Assembly (NCBI GenBank): GCA_030695565.1
Contig: JAUYRZ010000117.1
Coordinates: 1 to 64,000, forward strand
DNA length: 64,000 bases
Direction of reading: 5' to 3'
Source of the DNA: Archangium sp.
GTDB lineage: Bacteria; Myxococcota; Myxococcia; Myxococcales; Myxococcaceae
Under the pieces are notes generated by a model that searched no databases, was not told where the DNA came from, and saw only the letters and a program-made list of their open reading frames with translations. Below are positions 46,586 to 54,617 of the stretch, in pieces. The position numbers were made by a program, and so were the translations under genes. Each line of letters starts with the position of its first letter. Position 1 is the first letter of the stretch.

Positions 46586-47483
46586 GTTGCTCCCAGGTCC
46601 AGTGTCGGGGATGCCACGACGCGTCCAGACCGCCAGCGAGCACGGGGTCGAGGAACGCTTGGGCAACCCTGGTGACGTCGTCGAGGGTCGGCCACTTGAG
46701 TTCGTCTTCGCGAGCCATTACCGCGTAGGGGAGTTCCCAGGCGTCCAGCGGGCGCGGGAGCTTCGAGGGAAGCGGGTGGGTCTTGCGGAAAGCGAAGGTC
46801 TGTTCGAGGGCTTCTCTCAGACGCTTCGCATCGAGCGGCTGCGCCGTCGCGAGGAGCGCGATGTCGGGCAGGTCCTTCACTCGCGTGTTGGGGCGCGTGC
46901 GAGGCATCGTGTACGCGTGGAGCTTCTCTGCGAGGTGCGTCTCGATCGGATAAAGCCGCAGCGTCGGAGGCGCGATGCCCGCGAAGGAAAGTACGTCTTC
47001 GGCCACCACGATGTCGGGTTCGCCGATGATCGGATCGCCAAACGCAACGTCGACGCCAAACGGCTGGCCGTAGAGCTTTCCCGCAAGCTTGCACTCGGCG
47101 CGGAAGCGGAGCCCCTCATACTGCATGCCGTCGTTCTGAATCTCGGGATGGTCCGCGTCTCGGCTCACCTCGAAGGTCATGAAGTCGGCGAGGTCGCGAC
47201 GGCCAGCCTCCTGCAGCTTGGAGAGGACATCCTTCGGTGACCCCATCATCCGCAGGTCGACGTCCTTCGTCGTGCGGGCGCGCTCGAGTCGGAGCTCGAG
47301 TACCAGCCCGCCCTTGAGTGTCGCGGCATCGCCGAGCACGGCAGCGATGCGGGCCAGAAAGCGGTCGAACACGAGGAGCTGCCGCTTTCGGGCGAAAAGT
47401 GCCCCTGTCTTCGCCGACGCACGGAGTCGTTGCTCCAGTGCCTGCTTGAAGGACTCCGGCGAGGGGTACGTGCGAACGGTCAT
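46578..47483 (-). CDS. AbiEii-type nucleotidyltransferase toxin, intact copy
   Basis: The 301-aa protein has the core KGGLVLELRLERARTTKDVDLRM (about 57-80), equivalent to the GS...DxD nucleotidyltransferase site, with Gly58-Gly59 and the DVDL Asp pair. The C-terminal half includes PIETHLAEKLHAYTM, a motif typical of AbiEii-like NTases. ATG 47483 overlaps the antitoxin stop (ATGA). It is the intact parent of the gutted frame at 40351. Confidence 0.88.
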   Translation of the reverse strand: MTVRTYPSPESFKQALEQRLRASAKTGALFARKRQLLVFDRFLARIAAVLGDAATLKGGLVLELRLERARTTKDVDLRMMGSPKDVLSKLQEAGRRDLADFMTFEVSRDADHPEIQNDGMQYEGLRFRAECKLAGKLYGQPFGVDVAFGDPIIGEPDIVVAEDVLSFAGIAPPTLRLYPIETHLAEKLHAYTMPRTRPNTRVKDLPDIALLATAQPLDAKRLREALEQTFAFRKTHPLPSKLPRPLDAWELPYAVMAREDELKWPTLDDVTRVAQAFLDPVLAGGLDASWHPRHWTWEQHV

Positions 47484-48064
47484 GCGGCGAGGCCTCCGAA
47501 CGGCGCGAGCGCCTTCTTGACGGCGACGAGCTCGGACTTTTTGACGAGGCCCCGGCGGAGCGCTTGCTGTGCGGCCTGCTTCAGGAGCTCCGGCGAGAGT
47601 CCGGCGCGGGCACAGTCGTTGAGCGTCCGCCGCGGGTTGGTGGTGGGCACCGCGCCGAACCAGGATCGATCCTCTGGTGGCACGTCGTCATGGTGGAGCA
47701 CGACGTCCGCCGGCACCCGGAATCGTCGGCGACGCCACTCACTGGGCAGCGTGAGGTGCACGTGCGCGGGCAGGGCGTCCGACAGCCCATGGAGCGCGAG
47801 TGCAGTTTGGTGAGAGACGACTCCCCGTTGTTCCGACCAGAGCCAGGTGCCGACCAGTTCTTCGTGCTCGCCCGCCGGGAAGTGAACGAGGCGGTAGATG
47901 CCACGGCGTACGCGAAGGGCCTTCCCGCTGTGGACGTAGTGCACGAGGAGCTGGGGCGAGTACCCTGCCTCGGCCGCCTGTTGGGTCGTGAACAGGCCAG
48001 CCTGACCCGCCGCCGTCTCGTAGAGGCGGTCCCATTCGGGGCGTTGCGGCAGGACCGTGGCCAT
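47480..48064 (-). CDS. AbiEi-type antitoxin, intact pair
   Basis: The 194-aa protein is about 90 percent identical to the orphan at 40500-41084, with the same winged-helix N-terminus and AbiEi core. Differences cluster at the N-terminal end (TVLPQ against KVLSN) and near residues 160-185 (PELLKQ, KKSELV). These residues may set toxin or operator specificity. It is coupled to the toxin by ATGA. Confidence 0.88.
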   Translation of the reverse strand: MATVLPQRPEWDRLYETAAGQAGLFTTQQAAEAGYSPQLLVHYVHSGKALRVRRGIYRLVHFPAGEHEELVGTWLWSEQRGVVSHQTALALHGLSDALPAHVHLTLPSEWRRRRFRVPADVVLHHDDVPPEDRSWFGAVPTTNPRRTLNDCARAGLSPELLKQAAQQALRRGLVKKSELVAVKKALAPFGGLAA

Positions 48065-48097
48065 GTACGAAACTTAAGCCACATTTTATGTTCGTGC
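48065..48097. promoter_or_regulatory. Candidate AbiEi operator, copy 2
   Basis: GTACGAA (48065-48071) and TTCGTGC (48091-48097) form a 6-of-7 inverted repeat in the same place as the copy-1 dyad at 41085. Spacing is about two bases longer. An AT-rich ACATTTTATG lies between the arms and could hold the -10 box. Confidence 0.5.
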
Positions 48098-48202
48098 ACC
48101 ACGGCCGATCGGGCATGACCGTTCTCAAATATTCGGTGGTCGCGTTGATCTCGCCGTCGAAACGACCTTGCCTCATCGAAGCGTGAAAGCCGGAGGAGCA
48201 AC

Positions 48203-48718
48203 TTGAAGAAGATTCGAGCAAAGAAGATCACTGGCGATTCATTCACGCCAAATCCCGAGCGAGACCGGGAGCGACGCCACAAACATCGGGGCGTCACGGC
48301 GTGGATCCTCCAATGGGTCGAACCCGAAATTGCCGACACGCCGCTGGCGCTTGCTCTGCCGACGTCTCGGGCGAGGGTCGTTTCGATCCTTTCATCCCGA
48401 TTCTCCGACGGTGAGGTGCTGAAGGCTGCACGGGCGATCTACATCGCTCACCGCGCGACGCCCACAGGTGTCCTTGCCATCTTCCATCTTGAGCAGGAGC
48501 TGAGGCGGACTCCAGAGAGATGGCCGCTCGCTCCAAAGTACGCGCGAATCTCCCGTCAGTTTGGAGACGAAATCATCACGGCAGAGTCGCGTGACCGGTT
48601 TCGGATCGGTCGGAGCCCCTGTCTCTACGCGCGCAAGGTCACAAGACTGAGAGAGCGCCCCGGTGGGGTACTGGCGTGGGACGAGATTCCCCTTTCTCCC
48701 GATGTGCGTCCCGCGTGA
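48203..48718 (+). CDS. Island protein of unknown function
   Basis: The 171-aa basic protein has a Lys/Arg-rich N-terminus (KKIRAKKITGD, DRERRHKHRG) and no membrane segment. ATG 48203 is preceded by AGGAG at about 48191. It converges on the integrase gene. No family is recognised. Nucleic-acid binding is possible from composition alone. Confidence 0.6.
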   Translation: MKKIRAKKITGDSFTPNPERDRERRHKHRGVTAWILQWVEPEIADTPLALALPTSRARVVSILSSRFSDGEVLKAARAIYIAHRATPTGVLAIFHLEQELRRTPERWPLAPKYARISRQFGDEIITAESRDRFRIGRSPCLYARKVTRLRERPGGVLAWDEIPLSPDVRPA

Positions 48719-48728
48719 CCCCACTCAG

Positions 48729-49772
48729 TTACGGCGTCGCCGACTTGAGCGACTGCTTCATTCGCTCGGCGAGGACCTCGGGCGCGAGTCGGCCGTAGAC
48801 GCGCTCGACCATCCGCGTGTCGCGGTGGCCGAGCACCGCGGCGATCAGGTCCGGCTGAAGGCCCATGCCGCGCAGCCAGGTCGCGCAGGTGCGGCGCAGG
48901 TCGTTGGGCGAGCAGCGCTCGATGCCGACCCGCTTGCACGCAACGAGGATGTCACGGTTCATGTTGCCCCACGGTTTAAACAGGGCATCCCCTTCGCCGG
49001 CCGCGTGCTCGAGCGCGAAGTCGAGGTAGCGGCGAAGCAGCGGCACCACCATCGGCACTCTCCGCGAGCGCCACGCCGTCTTGGTCCCATGGATCTCGAC
49101 GAAGTCGCGCGCCGGGCTCACGTCACCTCGAAGCGCGAGGTTCGTCTCGTTCCGGTTCGCCGACGTCGCGACGATGTACGCCACGCGCGCAGCTCGATCG
49201 CCGCCCAGAGCGCCGAGCAGCTTGTCGACCTCGTCCTGCGTCAACCAGCGGGTCCGCGGCCGGTAGTCGCTGAGCGACTCCGCAGGAAGAACCGCGAGCA
49301 GGCTCCCGTCCCAAAGCCCCGCGCGGGCCGCGAGCTTGAGACCCCCGCGAAGCGTGACGATCTCTTTGGTGATCGTGTTCCCCGCCGCTCCCTCTTCGCG
49401 CCGCGTGCGGATGTACGCATCGACATGGCTCGCGCTCAGCTCGCCAATCAGGAAGGGCCGGTACTCGCTGCCCTCCTGCCCAAGGAGTCGCATCAGGTGG
49501 CCGCTCTTCTTCCGGTACATCTTCGCGGTCTCCGGGCTCCGCTTTCCGAGCTCGGCTTGCTGCTCCCGCTTGGAGATGAGCAGGGTGAGCGCCTGCTCGA
49601 GCGTGGCCGACCTGACCGCCGTCCCGGCCGGGTCCGCGTGTTCCTGCTCGATGCGGCGCGCGACGATCTCCGCGGCCTTCTTGTCCTGGCAGCCCGTGCT
49701 CAGTCGCTGGCGCTTCCCGCCCCGAAGGTTGATGTCGACGAACCAAGTCTTCCCGCGCTTGTAGAGCCTCAT
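48729..49772 (-). CDS. Tyrosine-recombinase integrase
   Basis: From ATG 49772 the product is 347 aa. An N-terminal SAM-like core-binding region (about 55-160) precedes the catalytic domain. Arg207 (SANRNETNLALRGDV), Lys231 (HGTKTAWRSRRV), Arg293 (SPNDLRRTCATWL), His316 (VLGHRDTRM) and Tyr326 (VERVYGRL) fit the active site. The usual box II His before Leu-Arg is Asn290. ATG overlaps the upstream HTH gene stop (TGATG). It probably drives integration of the island. Confidence 0.92.
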   Translation of the reverse strand: MRLYKRGKTWFVDINLRGGKRQRLSTGCQDKKAAEIVARRIEQEHADPAGTAVRSATLEQALTLLISKREQQAELGKRSPETAKMYRKKSGHLMRLLGQEGSEYRPFLIGELSASHVDAYIRTRREEGAAGNTITKEIVTLRGGLKLAARAGLWDGSLLAVLPAESLSDYRPRTRWLTQDEVDKLLGALGGDRAARVAYIVATSANRNETNLALRGDVSPARDFVEIHGTKTAWRSRRVPMVVPLLRRYLDFALEHAAGEGDALFKPWGNMNRDILVACKRVGIERCSPNDLRRTCATWLRGMGLQPDLIAAVLGHRDTRMVERVYGRLAPEVLAERMKQSLKSATP

Positions 49773-50158
49773 CAGAGGCCGCCCTTCTTCGCCTTGGTGC
49801 GCGGCTGCGTGAACTTGATCGACCCCGGAAGGTTCGAGGCCTGGGCGTTTCGCGCAGCCTGCTTCAGTGCTCCGAGTTCCGACTGGGTTAGTGGTCGCTC
49901 GATCGCGGCGCTGCGCGTCGGAAGGGCGGGCCTTCCGAGCTGGCGGAGGGTCCAGTCTCTCAGCTGAGAGGGCAGGATGAAGGCGAGCGTCGAACCGATC
50001 AGCTCGCCTCTGCACTCACGGATCACCTGGTAGGCGTGCGACCGCGAACAGCGGAGCGCGGTCACGACGTCCTTCACTCGAAGGACCGCGATGACCATCG
50101 AGCCCCGCGAGTTCATCCGGTAGTCGAGTTCAGGATCCGGCTTCAGCGTCCCCGTCAT
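49772..50158 (-). CDS. Helix-turn-helix protein, excisionase-like
   Basis: The 128-aa protein has a short helix-turn-helix, VLRVKDVVTALRCSRSHAYQVIRE (about 25-48), of the MerR/excisionase type, followed by a Lys-rich tail. The position directly upstream of and coupled to the integrase (TGATG) suggests an excisionase or directionality factor. GGAGG precedes ATG 50158. It lies next to an operator-like dyad at 50193. Confidence 0.72.
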   Translation of the reverse strand: MTGTLKPDPELDYRMNSRGSMVIAVLRVKDVVTALRCSRSHAYQVIRECRGELIGSTLAFILPSQLRDWTLRQLGRPALPTRSAAIERPLTQSELGALKQAARNAQASNLPGSIKFTQPRTKAKKGGL

Positions 50159-50192
50159 GTTGCCTCCGCGTGATTGTGCGGAGACGACAATA

Positions 50193-50210
50193 GGATTCCA
50201 ATCGGAATCC
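50193..50210. promoter_or_regulatory. GGATTCC-N4-GGAATCC operator
   Basis: A perfect 7-bp inverted repeat with a 4-base spacer lies 35 bases upstream of the HTH/integrase operon. The same GATTCC/GGAATC words recur at 50580-50620 and in the arms at 51706-51766, so one regulator probably serves all three sites. Confidence 0.75.
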
Positions 50211-50220
50211 AGTCAACCGG

Positions 50221-50565
50221 TCACTTCTTGCTGTGGGGCGCGCCATGCGAACGCGTCACCGGGCCTTCGGGTTCATCGGGAGTCTTATGTCCCGGTACCA
50301 GAAGGTCAGCCCCGGCTGCCGGTAGCTTCATCGCGGCTTCCAGCAGAATGTCCGCGACGAGGACCGAAAGCGGCACCCGGCGCTCGTTCGCTCGGGCCTG
50401 CAGTCGCTGGTGAACGCTCAGGGGTAGCTGGAAAAGGAACAACCGTTCCTCGAAGAACTCGCGGATGAGGTCCGACTGAGGGATCTGCCGCTGCTTCGCG
50501 AGAAACCGCACCCACGAGGTCGCGCGACTCGAGAGCTTGACCTGGAACTTGTCGCCGTCTGCCAT
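50221..50565 (-). CDS. Ribbon-helix-helix-like regulator
   Basis: The 114-aa protein looks like two ribbon-helix-helix units in tandem. The first is KFQVKLSSRATSWVRFLAKQRQIPQSDLIREFFEER (about 6-42). The second is PLSVHQRLQARANERRVPLSVLVADILLEAA (about 48-78). It lies between, and divergent from, the ParB-like gene, with GATTCC words on both sides. It is the best candidate to bind those words and control the integrase and parB operons. Confidence 0.65.
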   Translation of the reverse strand: MADGDKFQVKLSSRATSWVRFLAKQRQIPQSDLIREFFEERLFLFQLPLSVHQRLQARANERRVPLSVLVADILLEAAMKLPAAGADLLVPGHKTPDEPEGPVTRSHGAPHSKK

Positions 50566-50579
50566 GGCGACGATCTATC

Positions 50580-50620
50580 AGATTCCAGATTCCACCAGCC
50601 TTGAGTGGCGATTCGGAATC
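50580..50620. promoter_or_regulatory. GATTCC operator cluster in divergent promoter region
   Basis: AGATTCC occurs twice in tandem (50580-50593) and GATTCGGAATC at 50610-50620 forms an overlapping dyad. They sit between the RHH-like gene start (50565) and the ParB-like start (50663), beside TATATAGACT, a possible -10. Confidence 0.65.
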
Positions 50621-50662
50621 TATATAGACTCCATGCAGCAACCCCTGACGTGGAGGCACGCA

Positions 50663-51547
50663 ATGAAGTTGACCACCGTGGAAGTGGACCTCGCCGCACT
50701 GAACCCCAACCCCTGGCAGCCGCGCCGCAACATGGATGCGGACGAGCTCGCGACGCTGGCCGCGTCGATCCGCGAGCAGAGCCTGCTGCAGCCGATCGTC
50801 GTTCAGCCGCTCGAGGGCGGCCGCTACGTGATCGTCGCGGGCCACCGACGCGTCGCCGCCTACGAAAAGCTGCATGAAACAGATGGCTCGAAGTGGGCGC
50901 GAATCCCGGCTCTGGTCCGCACAGGGCTGACCGAGGCGCAGCTCGCTTCCCTCGCCTACACGGAGAACGTGGCGCGATCGGCGCTGACGCCTGTGGAAGA
51001 GGGCAGGGCGCTCCAGTCGATGGTGGACGCGGGGCTCGCCCAGACCAACGAGGACCTCGCCGCGCTGGTGCAGCAGCCGGTTGCTCGCATCAAGCGCCTG
51101 CGCCGCCTCGCCTCCGGTCCGCGCGTCATTCGCGATGCGGTCGACGCCGGCTTCATGGTGACGCTGGGCACCGACGCTGACGGCACCGAGCGACGCGAGC
51201 TCCGCAAGCTGGAGCTGAACTCCGCGCTCTGCTTCGTGCGGCTCCACGAGGCCTTCAAGCTGGCCGCCCCGAAGAAGGCCGACGAACGCATTGATCGCGT
51301 CATCCGCAAGGCGCTCGCCGCCAACTGGTCCGTCCGCCGCTGCGAGACCTTCGTCGAAGCCACGATCGCCGGGCGCGAGCCGGAGCCCGTCACGGACTCG
51401 GCTCCCGTCCTGGCGGCGCTCTTCACCGAGACGAAGCGACGGTTCGTGGTCGACCTCTTCCTGGCGGCCTCAGCCTCCGCGGAGCAGCTCGCAGAAGTCC
51501 GCGCGGCCTTCGAGCGGGCGCTCGCCTCGGAGCCGGGCCAACGTTGA
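50663..51547 (+). CDS. ParB-like protein
   Basis: From ATG 50663 (GGAGG at 50652-50656) the product is 294 aa. ParB/Srx N-terminal boxes are clear: NPNPWQPRRNMDADELATLAASIRE and VIVAGHRRVAAYEKL (about 45-70), followed by YTENVARSALTPVEEGRAL and an HTH near QPVARIKRLRRLAS. ParB CTP-binding proteins segregate plasmids and chromosomes. Here no ParA is adjacent, so it may serve element maintenance or regulation. The next 307 bases hold only a nested inverted repeat. Confidence 0.88.
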   Translation: MKLTTVEVDLAALNPNPWQPRRNMDADELATLAASIREQSLLQPIVVQPLEGGRYVIVAGHRRVAAYEKLHETDGSKWARIPALVRTGLTEAQLASLAYTENVARSALTPVEEGRALQSMVDAGLAQTNEDLAALVQQPVARIKRLRRLASGPRVIRDAVDAGFMVTLGTDADGTERRELRKLELNSALCFVRLHEAFKLAAPKKADERIDRVIRKALAANWSVRRCETFVEATIAGREPEPVTDSAPVLAALFTETKRRFVVDLFLAASASAEQLAEVRAAFERALASEPGQR

Positions 51548-51670
51548 CCCCGGGCCTTCATCACTCCCTGATTCCTTCCCTTGTTCGCCGCCTTCCCGGT
51601 GCAGGCAGCAACGTAGGCAGGGCAGCAGGGTGTGCGTAGGCAGCATTCCCCTCGGAAGAGGGCGGCGACG

Positions 51671-51797
51671 CTCCCTGCTCTGGCCCCTTGATCGTCGGGG
51701 CGTTCGATTCCCGACCCCACTCCCACAACGACTGAAAATACAGAGAAGGGAGTGGGGTCTGGAATCTCACTGAAAACTGAGGGGCCAGAGCAGGGAG
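51671..51797. repeat. Nested inverted repeat, candidate origin or transfer site
   Basis: Outer arms CTCCCTGCTCTGGCCCC (51671-51687) and its complement (51781-51797) are perfect over 17 bases. Inner arms 51706-51724 and 51748-51766 match over 19 bases with one mismatch and contain GATTCC/GGAATC. The inner loop is 23 bases of AT-rich sequence. It lies between parB and the replication-relaxation gene. The left part reads GTTCGATTCCCGACC, resembling a tRNA T-arm. Confidence 0.8.
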
Positions 51798-51854
51798 AAG
51801 GAAGAGGAGAGTGTCTTCAGAAGGAGTGAATGAAATTCAAAGGAGAGATTGAGA

Positions 51855-52934
51855 ATGGCAACCATCATTACTGAGAGAGATAGGAATCTGTGTGGGGTGT
51901 TGGGGGAAATGAAATGGATAGACGGCGCGCGGGCTGAGCGGTTGTTGCCGGGGCGAGCGGCTGCGGAGGTGCGGAGCGCGTTGGACCGGCTCACGAAGGG
52001 GCAACGGCAGCTGTTCCGGAAGGAGCGGTGGATGTCGCGGCGGGGAATGGAGCCGGCGTACTGCCTGACGGACGCCGGGCATCAGGAGGCGTGTCAGCTG
52101 CTGGAGCGGGAGCTGGAGCCGCCACCGCGGGAGTTCAACGCGCAGGGAATGGAGCACCACTTCGGCGTGGTGGACATCTACCTGGGGCTGCTCACGCACG
52201 CGCTGCCGGCCGAGCTGGCACGTCGACGGTTGCACGCAGGGATGGATCCATCGATGCGGCGAAAGCTGCTGCAGGACGTGTTCGCCCGCGCCGCGCACCC
52301 CACGTGGCGGTGGACGATGGCCGCCAACGAGTCGAGGCTGCCGTGGCGGCAGTTGGTGGCGGTGGGCAGTCCACTGCAGGAGCGCTACCTCCAGCCCGAC
52401 GCGGTGGTCGAGGTGCCTCGGTATTCGATGCGGTCGTTCATCGAGTACGAAAGCGGCGCTCACACCATCCAGCCGGTCGGGCCGAACAAGCCCAACGCAA
52501 CGGTCGCTAAGCTGAAGCGCTACGCCGACTTCATCACCGGCCTGGCGAGGGTCGAGCCGCGCACCACCTGGTACGCGGAGAAGTACCCCGACGGACTCAA
52601 GCCCGAGCTCGTGCTGGTGGAGCCGACTGATCGCCGCGTCGCTCACGTTCAGCAGGCCGTCAACCTGTGGGCGAAGGAGCGGTACCTGGGCAAGGAGCCC
52701 TTCAAGGTCAGAGTGCTGACGCCGGAGAAGACGGTGGCCCGCTACCTCACGTACCTCGACGTCGCCCCTGCACCGCGGCCGAGAGCCACGGCCCTCAGCG
52801 AGCGTGAGGCCGCGGCTCTCGTCGAGTACCTGGAGGGCGTGAAGCACCTCGCTGCGCAACGAGCACTCCCCCGCCAGCCCCTGCCACGGGAGCAGTCAGT
52901 GGCCGGCTTGATGAAGCGACTGATGAACGGATGA
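51855..52934 (+). CDS. Replication-relaxation family protein
   Basis: From ATG 51855 (AGGAG upstream) the product is 359 aa. The winged-helix N-terminus (TERDRNLCGVLGEMKWIDGARAERLL and AYCLTDAGHQEACQLL) and the following HHFGVVDIYLGLLTHALP and PDAVVEVPRYSMRSFIEYE are typical of the Replic_Relax family found on plasmids and integrative elements. Members act with replication or mobilisation initiation. The gene follows the nested inverted repeat, a plausible binding site. Confidence 0.8.
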   Translation: MATIITERDRNLCGVLGEMKWIDGARAERLLPGRAAAEVRSALDRLTKGQRQLFRKERWMSRRGMEPAYCLTDAGHQEACQLLERELEPPPREFNAQGMEHHFGVVDIYLGLLTHALPAELARRRLHAGMDPSMRRKLLQDVFARAAHPTWRWTMAANESRLPWRQLVAVGSPLQERYLQPDAVVEVPRYSMRSFIEYESGAHTIQPVGPNKPNATVAKLKRYADFITGLARVEPRTTWYAEKYPDGLKPELVLVEPTDRRVAHVQQAVNLWAKERYLGKEPFKVRVLTPEKTVARYLTYLDVAPAPRPRATALSEREAAALVEYLEGVKHLAAQRALPRQPLPREQSVAGLMKRLMNG

Positions 52935-52945
52935 AGGAGAGCGTC

Positions 52946-53287
52946 ATGGACGAGGGAATGAGGAACGCCATTGGTCGCATCTTCGTGCGCCAGTGCGACG
53001 TACTGGAATTGTGGGGGCCCGATGGCCCGCTCCCCCAGCTGCGAGACGACGTCGGCGAAGGCCGCGATGGGCCGCTCAGCACACCGCAGAAGGCGCTCAT
53101 GCGCGTGGCCCTCGACCTCTACGACGGAAACGGCCGCATCACCGTGCGCGATGCGCTTGCGCAGATGGGCGGCGACATCGACATCATCAGCACCTTCGCC
53201 GACTTCGTGATGGGGCACATGGCGCCCGGGATGCTGGAGGAGTGGGCGAAGACGCACCAGCTGTTCAACGAATCATCGACGCACTGA
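52946..53287 (+). CDS. Small island protein, paralogue A
   Basis: From ATG 52946 (GGAG 7 bases upstream) the product is 113 aa. An earlier ATG at 52931 overlaps the previous stop and is poorly spaced. The pattern DVLELWGPDGPLPQLRD, ALMRVALDLYDGNGRITVRDAL and IISTFADFVMG parallels the next gene. The central segment has a loose EF-hand-like look (DLYDGNGRITVRD), but not a full calcium loop. Function is unknown. Confidence 0.6.
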   Translation: MDEGMRNAIGRIFVRQCDVLELWGPDGPLPQLRDDVGEGRDGPLSTPQKALMRVALDLYDGNGRITVRDALAQMGGDIDIISTFADFVMGHMAPGMLEEWAKTHQLFNESSTH

Positions 53288-53298
53288 GGGAGGCCCGA

Positions 53299-53646
53299 AT
53301 GCTGAACGCGGTGAAGGACCGGAACGCCATCATCATCGGCGTGCTGGAGGTGCCGAAGCTGCAACACCTGTGGACGGCGAACGGGCCCACTCCCGAGGCG
53401 CTGCGGATCCGCGACTCCGGCGGAGCGATCGTCGAGCCAGCCGTGTTGACCTGGATGCTGCTGGCGTTCGACCTGTTCAACGCGACGGGCGAACTCACCC
53501 TCAATCGGATGTTCGACTCCCTGGAGCGAGATCACCTCGCCATCGCGTTCACGCTGCTGATCCGCGTGGCGTACGGAGAGGAGGGACTGAACAGCATCAT
53601 CGAGAACGGCGGCGGCGAGCCGAGCGGTGGCGCGCCGGTTCATTGA
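53299..53646 (+). CDS. Small island protein, paralogue B
   Basis: From ATG 53299 (GAGGGAGG at 53286-53293) the product is 115 aa. It aligns along its length with the preceding protein: KLQHLWTANGPTPEALRIRD, LLAFDLFNATGELTLNRMF and IAFTLLIRVAYG. Identity is low but spacing and hydrophobic pattern agree, so it arose by tandem duplication. Function is unknown. Confidence 0.6.
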   Translation: MLNAVKDRNAIIIGVLEVPKLQHLWTANGPTPEALRIRDSGGAIVEPAVLTWMLLAFDLFNATGELTLNRMFDSLERDHLAIAFTLLIRVAYGEEGLNSIIENGGGEPSGGAPVH

Positions 53647-53717
53647 GAGGCCGTCTGCGGCATCCTCGCGGGCGACTGCGACGGGTAGGTCGTGGGGACT
53701 GACGGTCGGGCCACGGA

Positions 53718-54617
53718 CTATCTCATGAGGCTTGGGTGCGGCACCTCTCCCTCCCCACGACAAAGCAGGCGAGGGAGGCGGAGCTGGGGATGAGTGGAGT
53801 CGAAAAGTTCACTCGACACTGTCACACCAGCCTCGAACCAGGCCGCTGCTGCTGCGACGACCCGCTGGTCCAAAGCGCCGTCAGGGTAAGCGATGGTCCG
53901 CGGTTTCCGTTGCCCCAGCTCGACGAGCATTTGGGACGAAGCTGAGAGCTCGGCAGCAAGGGTAGTGGGGTGCAGGTCGGTCAGCCGATCGTGATGAGCG
54001 CCGTGACCGCCGATCTCCCATCCGACGGACATCAACGATGAAAGGTCCTGGCGGTCGAGGTATCCGATTGAAGCTGAGGGGACGGAACTCACTCCGAGTG
54101 CCGCCTCCAATCGTTCGAGCAGCCTGCCCCTCGCGTCTCGAGCCAGCCCCGCCAGCCTCGCCTTGAGCGGTCCCCGCACCCACCAACGCAGACTGGAGTC
54201 TGGAGGCCGCTCGTTGCATTCGGTGGCGAGGATGTCTCGAACTGCGGTGGCCTCAAACCCGGCCTGGAGTTGAGGGACCATCGCGTAATAGCGGTCGAAC
54301 CAAAGCGGATCAGCTCCCGGAGGGAGGGTCGAGGTGCAGACGTACACGGTCGCGACAGCGCCCAGTTCGCGGCAGACAGGAAACACGTGCTCGACGACAT
54401 CGCGATAGCCGTCGTCGAACGTGAGGGCGACAGTGGGATGCTCGTTGCGCTCTCCGAAGACGAGGTCTCGGACCGTGCGGAAGACATACCGCTCAGCGAG
54501 CCATCTGAGCTGCGCGCGGAAGGCCTCGGGCGTCACTGCAGTCCCGCGTTCGAAGTAGCACGCGGTGTCCTCGGTACGCGCGCAGACGCGGTGGTACATC
54601 AGAATGGCCTTGGTCAC
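53718..54617 (-). CDS. Polysaccharide deacetylase-family protein
   Basis: From GTG 54617 (overlapping the upstream stop, GTGA) the product is 299 aa. NodB-homology motifs are present: LTFDDGYRD with Asp68-Asp69, and GGHGAHHDRL with His205 and His209 as metal ligands. These enzymes remove acetyl groups from glycans or other amides. No signal peptide precedes the domain, so a cytoplasmic small-molecule or lipid-linked sugar substrate is likely. It is the last gene of the seven-gene operon. Confidence 0.85.
   Translation of the reverse strand: MTKAILMYHRVCARTEDTACYFERGTAVTPEAFRAQLRWLAERYVFRTVRDLVFGERNEHPTVALTFDDGYRDVVEHVFPVCRELGAVATVYVCTSTLPPGADPLWFDRYYAMVPQLQAGFEATAVRDILATECNERPPDSSLRWWVRGPLKARLAGLARDARGRLLERLEAALGVSSVPSASIGYLDRQDLSSLMSVGWEIGGHGAHHDRLTDLHPTTLAAELSASSQMLVELGQRKPRTIAYPDGALDQRVVAAAAAWFEAGVTVSSELFDSTHPQLRLPRLLCRGEGEVPHPSLMR

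Noticed and set aside
36000-53700. Insertion sequence or transposase in the island
   Set aside because: No DDE or HUH transposase was found on either strand. The only mobility enzyme seen is the tyrosine integrase.
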